A stretch of 64,000 nt of DNA, taken from the NCBI GenBank assembly GCA_934045075.1, contig OW203723.1, positions 25,199,615-25,263,614 on the forward strand. The letters are read 5' to 3'. Below, one piece after another: positions 34,300 through 44,993 of this stretch (position 1 is the stretch's first letter; every line of letters starts with the position of its first letter). The notes under the pieces are model-generated. The model was not told where the DNA came from. It worked only from the letters and a program-made list of their open reading frames with translations, and searched no databases. A program made the translations under genes and the position numbers. This DNA is from Yponomeuta sedellus (Eukaryota > Arthropoda > Insecta > Lepidoptera > Yponomeutidae).

Positions 34300-35260
34300 T
34301 CAAAAAGTGGCGTACCTATTGCAGGGACGTATAGCGTGCGGGATGTGGGTTATTACACTCTCGTGCTTTTTTTTTACCTTTCCCGCACTCGTGCGTTCTC
34401 TTTCCCGTCAAAATAATTTCTATTAAAAAGAAAAACCAACCATGAAGTTTTTACTAAAAAAAAATCATAGAAGTTTTTTATGATTCATGCAAATACGTAT
34501 ATTTCTAAAAAGAAGCTATTAATTTGTTTCAATATCAGATTTAATGATTTGATTGAATGAGTTTCATTTCATTTCATCTCATTAAATTTCATTTTCATTT
34601 CATAATCAATAAAAAATCCTGCTGAAGACTGGCTGTATGGGCGTAGTTCCCTTTGCCTACCAGAATGGGTGAAGAAAAAAAATCTATTTTTTTACGGTTG
34701 GCGCCATTTTCCAAATATTTTTTCTTTATTAGATTGCTTATTTTTTTCACAACTGTGTTAAAAATATTTAAAAACCTATTTAGAGGCTAAAAATTTCACC
34801 CATGCCGGGATTCGAACCCGCAACCTCTGGCTATCCGTACCAGCGCTCTACCAATTGAGCCAATGGGCGACTCACGGCATCAGTGAAATTTCGAACCTCT
34901 TTACAATATTCTCTGTATTACGTACAGGCAGCGACATCGGACTTAAGCAAATTGCATTACTTACAGCCCCGACTACCTACTTTGCAGTTAGGTTTTAACA
35001 TCGGAACGATATCACTGTACCCACATGATTACACTATTTTTATTTTTAATGCACTAACCCGTGCTAAGGAACAAATTTAAAAACAAATAAAAATAATTGT
35101 GTTAAAAATAGTCGTTCAGTACACGTGCGGAACCGTCATTGCAACTTGTTCCGACTGTCAACCCTCGTCTTCGGCTGCGCCTCGGCTCGGGTAGACATTT
35201 GTCGGAACTCTTTGCAATGACAGCCTTTCCGCACTTGTAATGAAATATACTATTAATTTC
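34300..35260. repeat. Family H repeat, copy 2, split by a family T insertion
   Basis: Same sequence as 18,325-18,905, interrupted at 34,767-35,097 by a family T element. TGTGTTAAAAATA flanks the insertion (34,754-34,766 and 35,098-35,110), while copy 1 has the corresponding TGTATTAAAAATA site only once. This gives a direct before-and-after picture of one family T insertion. Confidence 0.88.
34767..35097 (-). mobile_element. Family T element, longest single unit, 13-bp target duplication
   Basis: On the - strand it reads tail A, the full leader (ATGTGGGTACAGTGATATCG, AACTGCAAAGTAGGTAGTCG), the tRNA-like cloverleaf and tail B. Tail A therefore precedes the leader here, as it does at the junction inside the dimers. 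The unit is effectively circularly permuted. Confidence 0.87.
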
Positions 35261-35467
35261 ATAGTCTAATTTACGTATAATTTATTTTAATTTAATTTAG
35301 GAGGTAATTTATTTTATAAAATAATCACATAGTGCTTAACATTTATAAAACATTAGGTGAGATCGATAATTAGTTAGTATTTTTTTTAAATATGATTAAT
35401 TCTTAATATTAAAGGCACATCCGGCATTAATAATAAAAAACAAACACAACATAGACTGTAAAAGTTA

Positions 35468-38400
35468 CTAAATAATCAACAAGTCCTTCTCTTCCGGTGC
35501 ATCGCGGCGGAAGTTGACGCGGATGTGGCGGCAAAGATGGCCGACCGCGTCCGCCGCTGGCACTACAAAAGCTGCCATGGCAGCCTGCACCATCGTACGG
35601 ACTGATGCGAAGTAGATTTTGATGCAGCGGACGCATGGAGCTGAACACCAGATTTGCTGGAAAGTAAAATAACGGCGTGAGTACCTACTTACTATTTACA
35701 GTTTTGCAAGTGAAAGTAAGTCAATTAGAAGAAAAACATTTGTCATCCTTAAAATCTGTTGACCACTCTACTTCACGAGTGCGAGGGACATAAATGCAAA
35801 TACCGAATAAAAATTACTGTCGTTACATAATTTTACTGTATTTTATAAGCCCAGGAAGAGCGCGTAGGCCGAGGCAATTAACACTTTATTGCCACTACAA
35901 TAGCTTGGGTTATCTTCATACTTTATATTAAATTCACCTCGAAGGCGACACACGCGAAAGACAGAGTTCGCAGCGAGGAGCCATAGGAACTGTCAAGCAG
36001 ACCGTGGTATGCAGGCTACTAAGGCGAGGAACGCAACGCGACCATGAACACGTGGAGTAGTGAAAAGCAACAGTTGCAGTGCGCTTTTCCGACTACCGAT
36101 CAACTTCAAAGATGAAGAACGCGTAGAGTAGGATCATAAAAACTACGTATAGTAGCAGTTGCGTGTGTTCCGGAAGCATAGTGCGCTTTATAACCGCCTC
36201 AAAGGCGAAGCACTAGCCCCCAGAAACACCACGCAAAGGGTGGCGCCACAAGAACGGCCAAAACGGTGTAACATCAGTTGCTGCGGGCGTACTGGAAGCA
36301 GACTGCATTGTCGACAACCCAGCTTAAAGGCAAGGCACGTGAAGCAATAGCCCCCAGTAACATCACGCAAAGGGAGGGGCCACGAGAACTGCCAAAACCA
36401 TGTAGCATTAGTGGCACGCGTGCTGAAAGCAGAGTGCATTTCTTACTACCCACCTCAAAGGCGAGACAAGGAAAACAGCAGCCCAGGTCAGCGCCGAGGG
36501 TGGGGTTACGAGAACTGCCAAAACCATGTAGTATCAGTTGCATACGTGCTGGTAATAGAGTGCATTTCCGACGACTCACCTACCTCAAAGGCGAGGCCCG
36601 CGAAACAGCAACCCAGGAACAGCGCGCAGGGCTGAGCTACGAGAACTGCGAACACACTGTAGCATCAGTTTGCACGTGTGCTGGAAGCAGAGTGCATTGC
36701 CGAGTACCCACTTCAAAGGCGAGGCACGCAAAGCACTAGCTCCCAGAAACAGCACGCAAAGGACGGGATCACGAGAGCTGCCTAAACGTTGTAACATTAC
36801 TTGCGAGCGTGCTAGAAGCAGAGTGCATTGCCGACTACTCACCTCAAAGGCGAGGCACGCGAATCACTAGCTCCCAGAAACAGCACGCAAAGGACGGGAT
36901 CACGAGAGCTGCCTAAACGTTGTAACATTACTTGCGAGCGTGCTAGAAGCAGAGTGCATTGCCGACTACTCACCTCAAAGGCGAGGCACGCGAATCACTA
37001 GCTCCCAGAAACAGCACGCAAAGGACGGGATCACGAGAGCTGCCTAAACGTTGTAACATTACTTGCACGCGTGTTAGAAACAGAGTGCATTGCCGACTAC
37101 TCACCTCAAAGGCGAGGCACGCGAAACAGCAGCCTAGGAACAGCGCGCAGGGCGGGGCCACGAGGACTGCTAGGAGTGTATAGCACCAGTTGCGCGCGTG
37201 CTGGAAGCAGAGCGCGCTGAGCCGCCAGGAGCACTCAGGGCTTCGCGCGCCCTCCGGCTCGCCGATCACGTCGTCCCATACTATCTGGTGAGGAAATTTT
37301 GTAATCAACTAGCTGACCCAGCGAACTTCGTACCGCCTTACAGTCAATTCTTTAATTTTTTTTTATTTTTCTCTCCGTAAGAACCATCCTCGTACTTCAA
37401 GGAATATTCTAAAAAAAGAATTACCAAAATCGGTTCAGCTGTTCTCGTGATTTGCGCTGACCAACACATTCAACGATTAGTTTTTATATTGTAGACTAGC
37501 TGACCCAGCGAACTTCGTACCGCCTAACATTCGATTCTTTAGATAGATACAGAACACTTTATTGCACAACCAGAAAAATATTACAACCATGATTCTTAAA
37601 TTGTTTTTTTCTCTCCGTAAGGGCCATCCTTCTTTCTTCCTTTTTTTTAGAAAATTCCTTGAAGTACGCTTCAAGGAATTTTCTAAAAAAAGAATTAGCA
37701 AAATCGGTTCAGCTGCTCTCGAGATTTGCGCTTACCAACACATTCAGCGATTCATTTTTAAATTATAGACTAGCTGAGTCAGCGAACTTCGTTCCGCCGC
37801 CGTTTCACGTTTCGCCCCCCGTGGCGCGCATGGACGCCTTCAGCGTTCATGCAAAGACCTAGTCCTTTATATCCCCGAGCACAATATGGCAGGTTATTCG
37901 AATTCCTTTACTGTGACAGCGGTTCGTCAGTGGAACGCTTTACCTCTGAACATTCTTCTTCTTCAGGCTATATTAGTCCACTGCTGGACATAGCCCTCCC
38001 CTAATGAGCGCCATAGCGCAAGGTTGTGCCATCATTGGGGGGTAATGCCCATAATCCCCACGCTGAGCATGCGGGTTGGGGATCGCAGTTTGGTGGAATT
38101 GTACTGCAGGGGGCGCTGCTGCCCACCCCCCGGTTTGTGTCCCTTAGTCGCCTTTTACGACACCCGCGGGAAGAATTTGGGTTGGTGCTATTGGTGCTTT
38201 AGGCCGACACCACACAACAACTCTGAATATTCTCTGAGTATAAATATGAGTACCTACTATTGTTTGCTTTTTTGTATTTTATAATTTTTGTACATTTTCT
38301 ATATTTTTTCTGTTATATCTCTGTCGGTCGTAATTTGAGCCGACTTAGTGTCTACAGTATGTTTCATACTTTGTTGTACTAGTTCTTTGGGTGGCCTGGC

Positions 38401-41400
38401 ATCCTAAGATACAGATCTCTGATCTAGTTTGGGACCCAGTCTGTCCACAAATCGCTTTTATTGCACCATATTGTACCACTGCTATTTTTCAACTAATTTG
38501 TGGATGGAGAAATAAAGATATTTGTATTTGTATATTCGCCAGTCTCCTTCTTTGGACGTGTTTAGAGAGAAGGTTCATGACCATTACTTTGGGCTTCAAT
38601 AGAGTTATCCAGTGTCTACGTAGTATTATATTATTATAGTATTGACATATTCATATTTTAAACTTTTATGTATTTATCGCTAAGGCCTCTTATTACATAA
38701 CATAACTTTATCATATTATTATGTGATATCTATCCTCCTAAGCATTGTCGTCCTAAATGTCTTGAAGGTTTTTTTTAATCTACATAATTTTAGAAGATTA
38801 GGGGTGACCTTACCTCCAGAAAGTTAAGAGGCTATGATGGGTGTAACTGAATCAGTAAGTTTTCAAGAGTATCTTTAAAACCCGCAATGGCTCTATGTTG
38901 AAAGATGAAAAAATGGCTGCCAAGGACCCTGTATCTAGGCTAGTGTAACATGACCCTAACCTAGTCAAAGGGTAGTTTTATTCAAAGCCCTAACGAAGGT
39001 TTATTTATCAAGGCCGTATAGAAAATTGGAAAATCCAATTTGCTATACACGATTGTTCAAAATCCGCGGTTGACAATTTGTGTTTAGAATATTGGCCATG
39101 TAGAATAGGTACAACAGTACTGGTGGCTTATGGTTCGTGGAAAATAGCAAAACCTGGTCACTGCCTTTCTCTTGGTGATACGAAGGTGAGTTTATGTAGG
39201 TATGTACCGTCAACAATAGGTCAACCTTTACATATTTCCAAAGGTGCCCTTAAAGTATGTGATTAAAGTGAAAATATGTAAAAGGTGTCGACTGTACGTA
39301 GGTAGTTGTGTATTTATGTACAGAAGGTAAATATAACAAGATGTTCTATTCAACATAAGTACGTAATTAAAAACCCACTACCACAACCGTTATTTTTATA
39401 GCATAGGTACCGCGTTTCCGAACTGCCGGTTATTTTTCGTCACGCGATGACCGCTTCAAGTTTTCCATTTTCAAATTGCTTACATTTTTCCATCGGCCGG
39501 TTACTGGCCGGTAAACACGAAAGGAAGAAAGAAAAGGCTCGTTTGTTTGGAATGGTGTTTGATTGCTCAGTGCAAGCTGCTTGTTACGTTTCAGGTTTTT
39601 CCTTTTAAAGTGTGCTTTATAATTTCAGCCAGATGTAAAAATGAGGTTAGTTCTGTGTAGTTCGTGATTTATTTCACGATTTCAGCGTTGCGTGTCTGCT
39701 GTATTTATAGTGCCTATGAATAGATACCGAAATAAAATGTTTATTTGTATAAACGGGTATCGCTTTCATATTGCAACAAAAACCAACAATCCTTGGTTTA
39801 GGCTGCTTTTAAGTCGGTCCAAACCTCGTAGAAAAAATGTAGTTCATGCTACGGATTTGCATGAAGAAATTAATGACTCAGCGTTGTAATTAACTCGCAT
39901 AGCCGACGATCAATAACGCACTGTTGCATTTTCCATTCAAAGTTTTATGAGCATGTTGCGTTTATTCAGTGAACTTTTATCTAAATACTTAAACAGTACG
40001 ATTAAAATCAGTTAAAGATTCGGCTAACCTCGGTTATTGTCGTGAATCCCTCATCTCTAACATTATATAAAAAGTTATAAATTTACAGGTATAACATTTA
40101 ATTATATTACTCGTTACATACATACATACATAACCTTATGCCTGTATCCCAGAGGGGTAGGCAGAGACCAGGGACTGTCACTTGTCACAATCCTGACGGA
40201 TCACCTTCGCTTCATCAACGTTCATAAGTCGATGCATGCACGCACGCCGGTTCCGGGTACTTTTTATCTTCCCCTTTGCTATTTATTACATATACTCGAT
40301 GTCTTATTGAATACAACACAAGAACGATATGAGCAACAAGCTTTGTAGCTCAAAACTAACACAGCCGAATCATTAACTGATTTTAATCATACTGTAACAG
40401 CTTTCGTGGTTGTAAATTCACGTTGTTCTCAGCCAGTGTTGCTTCGCATGTAGAATATAATTTCTTTTTGAATAAAGTCTTTTATATTACTGTGCAAAAT
40501 GATAAGACCTGCAATATAGCCTGAAGAAGAAGAAGACCTGCACGAAATTGCAACTTTTTGGGGATTTTGACGACCTCTGTGGCGTAGCGGTAGCGCGTCT
40601 TTCTACCATGCAAGAGGTCCCAGGTTCGAATCCCGGCTGGGGACAAAAAAAGGCCAGGTCTTGGATGTTTACATGTTTGTGATGTCGTTGTTTCTGGTTC
40701 CCACGACACAGGGTATCCTAGTGTGGGGCCAGAAGCAATGTATGTGCTTGTATGTAAATGTTATTTTTAATTTTGTCCCCTTTTGGGCTAGAATGTTCTT
40801 GACATTAAAAAGGTAACATACATAAAAAGCCAAATGCATTTATTGCCTCATCAAAATACAACGTAAAACAAAGTACCTAAGACTTAAGCACAGGTTGTGA
40901 TAATTATTATAAAATAAGGCAAAAGGTAGTAACTCAGCTTACCTCAAAAAAACGTTCAGAAAGTAGGTTCTAAAATATCCTTTACAGCGAATGGGAATAC
41001 TATGTCAACATGTTTTGTAAAACGAGTTTAAAAATCCAACAAAGTTATATTTTTTTTATTGTGGTGCAAAGTGAAAGGCCTTTGTTTCAACAAAGGACAA
41101 ACAAACATTTAAAAGATCCTTTCAACATCTTTTCCCAAAAAAATCCCCTTCTGACTTTAATAGAGCTAATAACAGGGAATGTTAACAGCCAACCGCCTGT
41201 CGTAATATGCAAATGTAGCATCTGACCTTTCAGCTCTTGTTTAAGAGTCGACCTTCCCCAGCCTACTTGAACTATTTCAGTCACAAAACACTCTTGAACG
41301 AATGGAAATCGTACTTCCGCCGTGACTTGCTTGACATACTCATAGGGCGGTGTTGGCTCTTCTTGTTTAATGGAAAGTGTATCCACATGTTTGGCATTGA

Positions 41401-42051
41401 AATCCTTTGTTTTGCTTTCTGGATCACTGGTATGTGGGGGCGGAATCATGTGGAATATTGTTATTGACTTCTGTGTCTTCCTGGGACTTCTTAGAGCCTG
41501 TTTCATAAGGGATTAAAATTTGGAATAAGAGGAAAGGAAAGGCCAGAAAAAAAATTAAATTAATTTACAATTATCAGTTGACAGTTTTTAAGCAGACAGT
41601 TTTGTAACTGTCGCTGTTAAATACTAATTATAGCATTCTGAAATAGTAATCTCAATGTTTCCGAAAGTTATATAGTGCCGTTATTAGCTATTTGATTCAG
41701 TTTTTCTTCTTTTCAACAGGGTCATCCTTAAGATAATAACAACACGATCCTATAAGTAAGTAGTGATAACATTCGATTAATGATCGAAAACGTGGCTATC
41801 ACGAGTGAACTTACTTGCAGTGCGAGCCGTTTAAGTATGTACTGAAAGGCGAAAACAATAAACAAAGAAAAAGCCCGCTAGGAAAAGCTTGTCCTTTAAC
41901 TCTACCACAAGAACTCATAAACGGTCCCAAAACCGTTAAGTACACCGCAATAAAACACCCAGTTCCCTCTTACCTGCACATGCGAGTTCAAGTTATTCGG
42001 GTCTCGGTCCTCGAGCGTCTCGGCGACCGCACTGTCCGGCTTGGCCGCCAT
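35468..42051 (-). CDS. Caveolin-family membrane scaffold protein (minimal model)
   Basis: Caveolins oligomerise in the inner leaflet of the plasma membrane and shape it. Exons 5' to 3': 42051-41974 (from an internal ATG in good context, GCGATGG), 37284-37105 and 35656-35468. All joins are in phase 0, giving 148 aa, close to human CAV3 (151). LEDRDPNNLNSHVQ and then VWDDVIGEPEG correspond to the caveolin NRDP segment and the signature before the hairpin. NWCYTLLAVLVAPPCALFLG is the intramembrane segment. The last exon has IWCSAPCVRCIKIYF and ends HIRVNFRRDAPEEKDLLII. Cysteines in this tail could be palmitoylated. The first exon stays open upstream to 42,135 and could join 44,993-44,815 in phase 0. 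A possible AATAAA lies at 35,313-35,308 on this strand. Caveolin is absent from Drosophila. Confidence 0.88.
35930..37104 (-). repeat. About nine tandem pseudo-copies of the caveolin core exon 3' end
   Basis: The intron begins with repeated ~131-bp units, each matching the exon from GCGCTCTGCTTCCAGCACGC to CTCGCCTTTGAG plus the GTGAG donor. Donor-equivalent sites (CACCTCAAAG on the + strand) lie at 37,102 (real), 36,971, 36,840, 36,709, 36,581, 36,451, 36,320, 36,195, about 36,101 and about 35,935. The two units nearest the exon are almost identical to each other; the far ones are degraded. 131 is not a multiple of 3. Several copies retain AG and GT splice-like dinucleotides. Long open frames on both strands here are products of this repeat, not genes. 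Confidence 0.92.
37309..37800 (-). mobile_element. Tandem non-autonomous Helitrons beside the caveolin acceptor
   Basis: On the - strand each unit starts TCTA and ends GGGTCAGCTAG. Unit 1 is 37,495-37,309 and is followed by T. Unit 2 is about 37,769-37,496 and carries an internal insertion (a CTTTATTGCACAACCAG LINE-like tail, 37,540-37,600). Unit 3 is truncated at about 37,800. Units join end to end without spacer. The related single copy at 46,619-46,809 proves the ends. The 3' terminus lies only 24 nt upstream of the core caveolin exon. Confidence 0.82.
37955..38225. mobile_element. LINE 3' pieces
   Basis: Family A scrap (CTTCTTCAGGCTATATTAGT to GAGCGCCATAGCGC) followed by a different tail containing TAGTCGCCTTTTACGACACC and GGGAAGAATTTGGGTTGGTG, a string common in insect non-LTR 3' ends. 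They lie in the caveolin intron. Confidence 0.6.
38230..39685. other. Caveolin intron, nothing recognised
   Basis: AT-rich, no repeat shared with the rest of the window and no convincing exon on either strand. Confidence 0.45.
39686..39889 (+). pseudogene. Decayed FLYWCH-like zinc-finger exon
   Basis: After an acceptor-like ATTTCAG at 39,685 a frame runs 67 codons to TAA: VSAVFIVPMNRYRNKMFI, NGYRFHIATKTNNPWFRLLL, SRSKPRRKNVVHA. The spacing F..NGYRF..W.R..SRSKPR.K..VH resembles the FLYWCH fingers found in moth mod(mdg4)-like genes and mobile elements. The expected cysteines (after W and before K) are not in frame, and no final HNH is seen. It is probably a dead exon or a domesticated-element remnant. 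It lies on the opposite strand within the large caveolin intron. Confidence 0.4.
39990..40405. mobile_element. MITE (family F), copy 2, with nested LINE scrap
   Basis: GTACGATTAAAATCAGTTAA at the left and TTAACTGATTTTAATCATAC at the right match the ends at 26,147-26,340. At about 40,125-40,275 a family B LINE piece (TCCCAGAGGGGTAGGCAGAG) is inserted. Confidence 0.82.
40565..40800 (+). mobile_element. tRNA-headed SINE (family D)
   Basis: The most complete copy. The head GACCTCTGTGGCGTAGCGGT, an anticodon-arm region, GGTTCGAATCCCGGCTGGGG and then a ~130-bp body ending near TTGTATGTAAATG. It lies in the caveolin intron. Confidence 0.82.
41267..41449 (-). CDS. Candidate alternative first exon of the caveolin gene
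   Basis: From ATG at 41,449 a frame of 61 codons starts MIPPPHTSDPESKTKDFNAK and contains KQEEPTPPYEYVKQVTAEVR. It reaches a donor after FVTEIVQ (CAA then GTAGGC) in phase 0. Splicing to the core exon at 37,284 would make a 183-aa caveolin with a different N-terminus. It lies downstream of the 42,135-41,974 exon, so it would need its own promoter. An acceptor-like AAACAG at 41,494 would also let it act as an internal exon. Coding-like composition and matching phase are the only support. Confidence 0.4.
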
Positions 42052-42265
42052 CGCGAGCGCTTCCGGCCGCGGTCGCGGGCGCACTGCCGCCGGATGAGCT
42101 GGGGGTACCTCGGGTACTGGGGGTGCGGCCGGTCTCTGTAGAAAGGCAGTGTTAACATCCGATCTGATCGAAAAAGTGGCAATCGCAAATAAACTTATTT
42201 GTAGTGCGAGCTATTTATATAGGTGCTAAAAACTGAAAACAATAGACAAAGAAAAAGTCCGCTAG
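41755..42265. repeat. Direct repeats bracketing a caveolin exon
   Basis: About 120 bp at 41,765-41,885 and 42,150-42,265 share AAACAATARACAAAGAAAAA and the preceding GTGCGAGC context. They are about 386 bp apart, one on each side of the exon 42,135-41,974. This looks like a segmental duplication of intron sequence, with only one exon copy retained. Confidence 0.75.
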
Positions 42266-42870
42266 CTTTTATTTCCACTGTTTTGGAAGAAAGTGAGACG
42301 AGAGCGTAGTATGCACGAGAGTTCACAGCGCTAAATCCTATAAATTAAAGTATTTCATTCAAAATTACACACAAACTGATTTATTTAACGTTACAAGTAA
42401 ACCTAGGTGTCCATTTCAAAATCTATATTATTTTGGAGAAAAATGCACAAAAACTGAAAACATAGAGGTCTTACGAAGAGGAAAAAATTATGCTAAAGGT
42501 AGAGGTGTGTTAGATCCGCGCTTCCTCTGGGCCGGATTGTGGCTGTTAAAAGAGAGTGCGACGAGAGTTTAGCATCACAGTTCACAGCGCTAAAGAGCAA
42601 ATAACTATGCTAAAGGTAGAGGTGTGTTAGATTCGCGCTTCCTCTGGGCCGGATTATGGATGTTAGAAGAAGGTGCGACGAGAGTTTACTATGCACGACA
42701 TTACACGGCGCTAAAGAGCAAATAACTATGCTAAAGACAGAGGTGTGTTAGATTGGCGCTTCCTCTGCGCCGGATTATGGATGTTAGAAGAAGGTGCGAC
42801 GAGAGTTTACTATGCACGACAGTCCACAGCGCTAAAGAGCATATAACTATGCTGAAGGTAGATTCGCGAA
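42266..42870. repeat. ~120-bp tandem repeat in the caveolin 5' intron
   Basis: Units start at TGCTAAAGGTAGAGGTGTGT near 42,491, 42,608, 42,729 and (short) 42,850. Each contains TTCCTCTGSGCCGGATT, GTGCGACGAGAGTTTA and CACAGCGCTAAAGAGCA. A more diverged unit lies at 42,270-42,340, next to the direct repeat that brackets the exon. Confidence 0.85.
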
Positions 42871-43124
42871 TACTTACATAATAAGCTTTGGAGATGGCTT
42901 GGCTAAAGTTTTATGCACTTCATCTGGGCCGGATCTTGATAGGGATAGCCTCTGGCACAATTAGAGGAGGATACTAAATATCTTGGCTACTATTTCGTGC
43001 CCTTCTGAGGAAGACGAGTCTGTATAGTGGTAGATTAAATAGACATCTTTCTGCGCGTTACCGGGTAAGTTAGTGGTCGTTTCGGTATGGTAACTGTATG
43101 TAATTGTTTTTACTGCTAGTGGCA

Positions 43125-43378
43125 TTTTTCTGAGCGCTTCCGTGCTTCGCAAGGCACGTTAAGCCGTTGGTGCCGGCTGTCATATAATGGCAGTCGTTAA
43201 GCCATGTCAGAGGCCTTATGGGCGGCTTGATAACTTCTGACAGTAAGGCCCGCCACTGTCTTACAATCCCAGACTTGGCCCCCGTGGTGGAGTATGGCCT
43301 AACTTTCTTGCGATGCAGGAAGAGACCCGTGCCCCTGCAGTGGGGACATACAAGGGTTGATAACGAAATAAATAAATA
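43125..43378. repeat. Dispersed repeat (family C) with ATAA-rich tail
   Basis: Starts around TTCCGTGCTTCGCAAGGCAC and runs through TGACAGTAAGGCCCGCCACT and CCCGTGGTGGAGTATGGCCT. It ends in GGGGACATACAAGGGTTGAT and an AAATAAATAAATAAAT tail. Confidence 0.72.
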
Positions 43379-43989
43379 AATGGTAGATTCTATCTCGTTT
43401 TTACTAGTAAGTTCTCTCCTTATGAGCCTTTCTTTCGTATGCAGGCTTTACGTCTTCCCAAAATGCGCCATTACCATCATATTCAGTTCATCGTACTGTA
43501 AGATACAACTTTGTTCAATACCTTCCATAACTACCGACATGGTTGCTTTGATATCCTGGTCCTACGATACTAGTTTCCTGCTGTTTATTTAGGTTACGTA
43601 GCAGGTGGTAGTTTAATACTCGTACAACATAATCACAGGCTACACAATTTCTGAAAACTTGTGCTCAGTCGTGGGGTGTGTGGTGGAACGTACTAATGCA
43701 TTAATATAATCCATTCCTCAGATGCGTGAGTTCGAGGGTACGAATAATTGAAAGTACGAATGACTTAGTTTTCTAAATGTTAAAGTGAAAAACATTTATT
43801 ACTTTTGTAACACAGATAAACATAACACCAAAATAAAACAAAGATATGAAGAACAGAGAAAAACTACAAAGATATTATTAGAAATACAATATCTTTAAAT
43901 TTTTCAAATAGAACAATAGTGCGACAAAAGAAAAAGCCTGCAGCTCAGCAAAATGCTAGCCACAAGTGACCAGCGCTGGTTTTCTGCTG

Positions 43990-44145
43990 CACCTGATTCG
44001 GGGTTATTCCACTAATCCCCATTGAAAATCCCCATTGATGGGGATTTGTGAACTTTTTGTTCATTAATCCCCATTGCCAATACAAGACACGCCAATAGTG
44101 ATTTGTGAACAAAAAGTTCATAAATCCCCATTGGCCTAAAAACAC
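43990..44145. repeat. Nested short inverted repeats
   Basis: TGGGGATTTGTGAACTTTTT, GTTCATTAATCCCCATTG and GAACAAAAAGTTCATAAATC alternate in both orientations over 150 bp, making several possible hairpins. It is probably a foldback element. It lies between the caveolin upstream exon and the tandem repeats. Confidence 0.65.
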
Positions 44146-44261
44146 ATATAAGATTTGTATGAATCACAAAGTATTGATTTTCTGCTGATGTATGGAAAAT
44201 TTCTGTAAGTCAAAAATTATGAAAATGAAAAATAACAACAACTTCAATAAACATGCTAAGC

Positions 44262-44500
44262 AGATAATAGTACATTACACAACTAGGGTAGTAATACAAA
44301 GAAAGGCCGAGATCGCACGCAGAAGTTTGCGGCCCGAGCTGCGAGCGAGGGACGTAAATATGCGATCGAGAGCTTTCTTTATTACCTCCCGTGTTGTCTG
44401 CTACATCTTTTTATGTCTACACTTGGCCAGAAAGCGGCTTTTTCCGTACGCGCAGCGTGCGGAAAAAGCCACTTTATTGCCAGGTGTGGCATAAAAAATA
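44262..44500. repeat. Fold-back repeat (family I), copy 2
   Basis: Reverse-oriented relative of 10,970-11,218, sharing GATCGAGAGCTTTCTTTATT and CACTTGGCCAGAAAGCGGCT. The internal GCGCAGCGTGCGGAAAAAGC arm is also kept. Confidence 0.75.
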
Positions 44501-44814
44501 TTAATGAATTATTTGCCATATTGTGTGTGTGACAGTGTGTTTGTGTGTGAGGCAACTATAGCAAGGATTGTTTGTCCAATGTCATCGTACATTTGTGAAT
44601 TTGTAGCAGCAGAATTTGAATGAAAACTAAGAATGAGGAATCCAATGTTTTCGAGTACCTATCTGACATGTTTGCTCACATACTTCAGCGCTTGCTACGT
44701 ATAATGTCCTAGCAACTACGTCAAGTGCGGAACTCTCAAGTCTAACAAGTAACTCAGATGGAACACGTGAATGAAAATCGCATCTTGAAGTGTACCCTCG
44801 TTTCCAATTCTTAC

Positions 44815-44993
44815 CTGCCAGTGGTCGTCCCTCGTGCTCGGTCTGTGATGACCCTCGCTGGAGGCCGGAGTGCCGTTCTTGCTAGCGCATGCGACGCATT
44901 GGCGCGAGGTGCCGCGCGGCGCGCCCGGGATGGCGGCCCCTCCCGACCCCAGCGGAACCTCCTCAAAGGCCACGGTTGGGGCCAGAAATAACG
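44815..44993 (-). CDS. Candidate upstream exon of the caveolin gene
   Basis: A GC-rich frame between an acceptor GCGCCAG and donor GTAAGA reads LFLAPTVAFEEVPLGSGGAA, then RGTSRQCVACASKNG and RPSTRDDHWQ. It ends in phase 0, matching the open upstream part of the 42,135 exon (RPAAPPVPEVPPAH). The frame is also open upstream to an ATG at 45,093. As an internal exon it would need a 1-base overhang from the previous exon. The exon at 58,352-58,220 of the upstream coiled-coil gene happens to supply that. Its role (caveolin N-terminus, or exon shared with the upstream gene) is unresolved. Confidence 0.5.

Noticed and set aside
36274..36842. Open frames of 70-150 codons on both strands
   Set aside because: They arise from the GC-rich tandem copies of the caveolin exon, and the unit length of about 131 bp shifts frame at each repeat.
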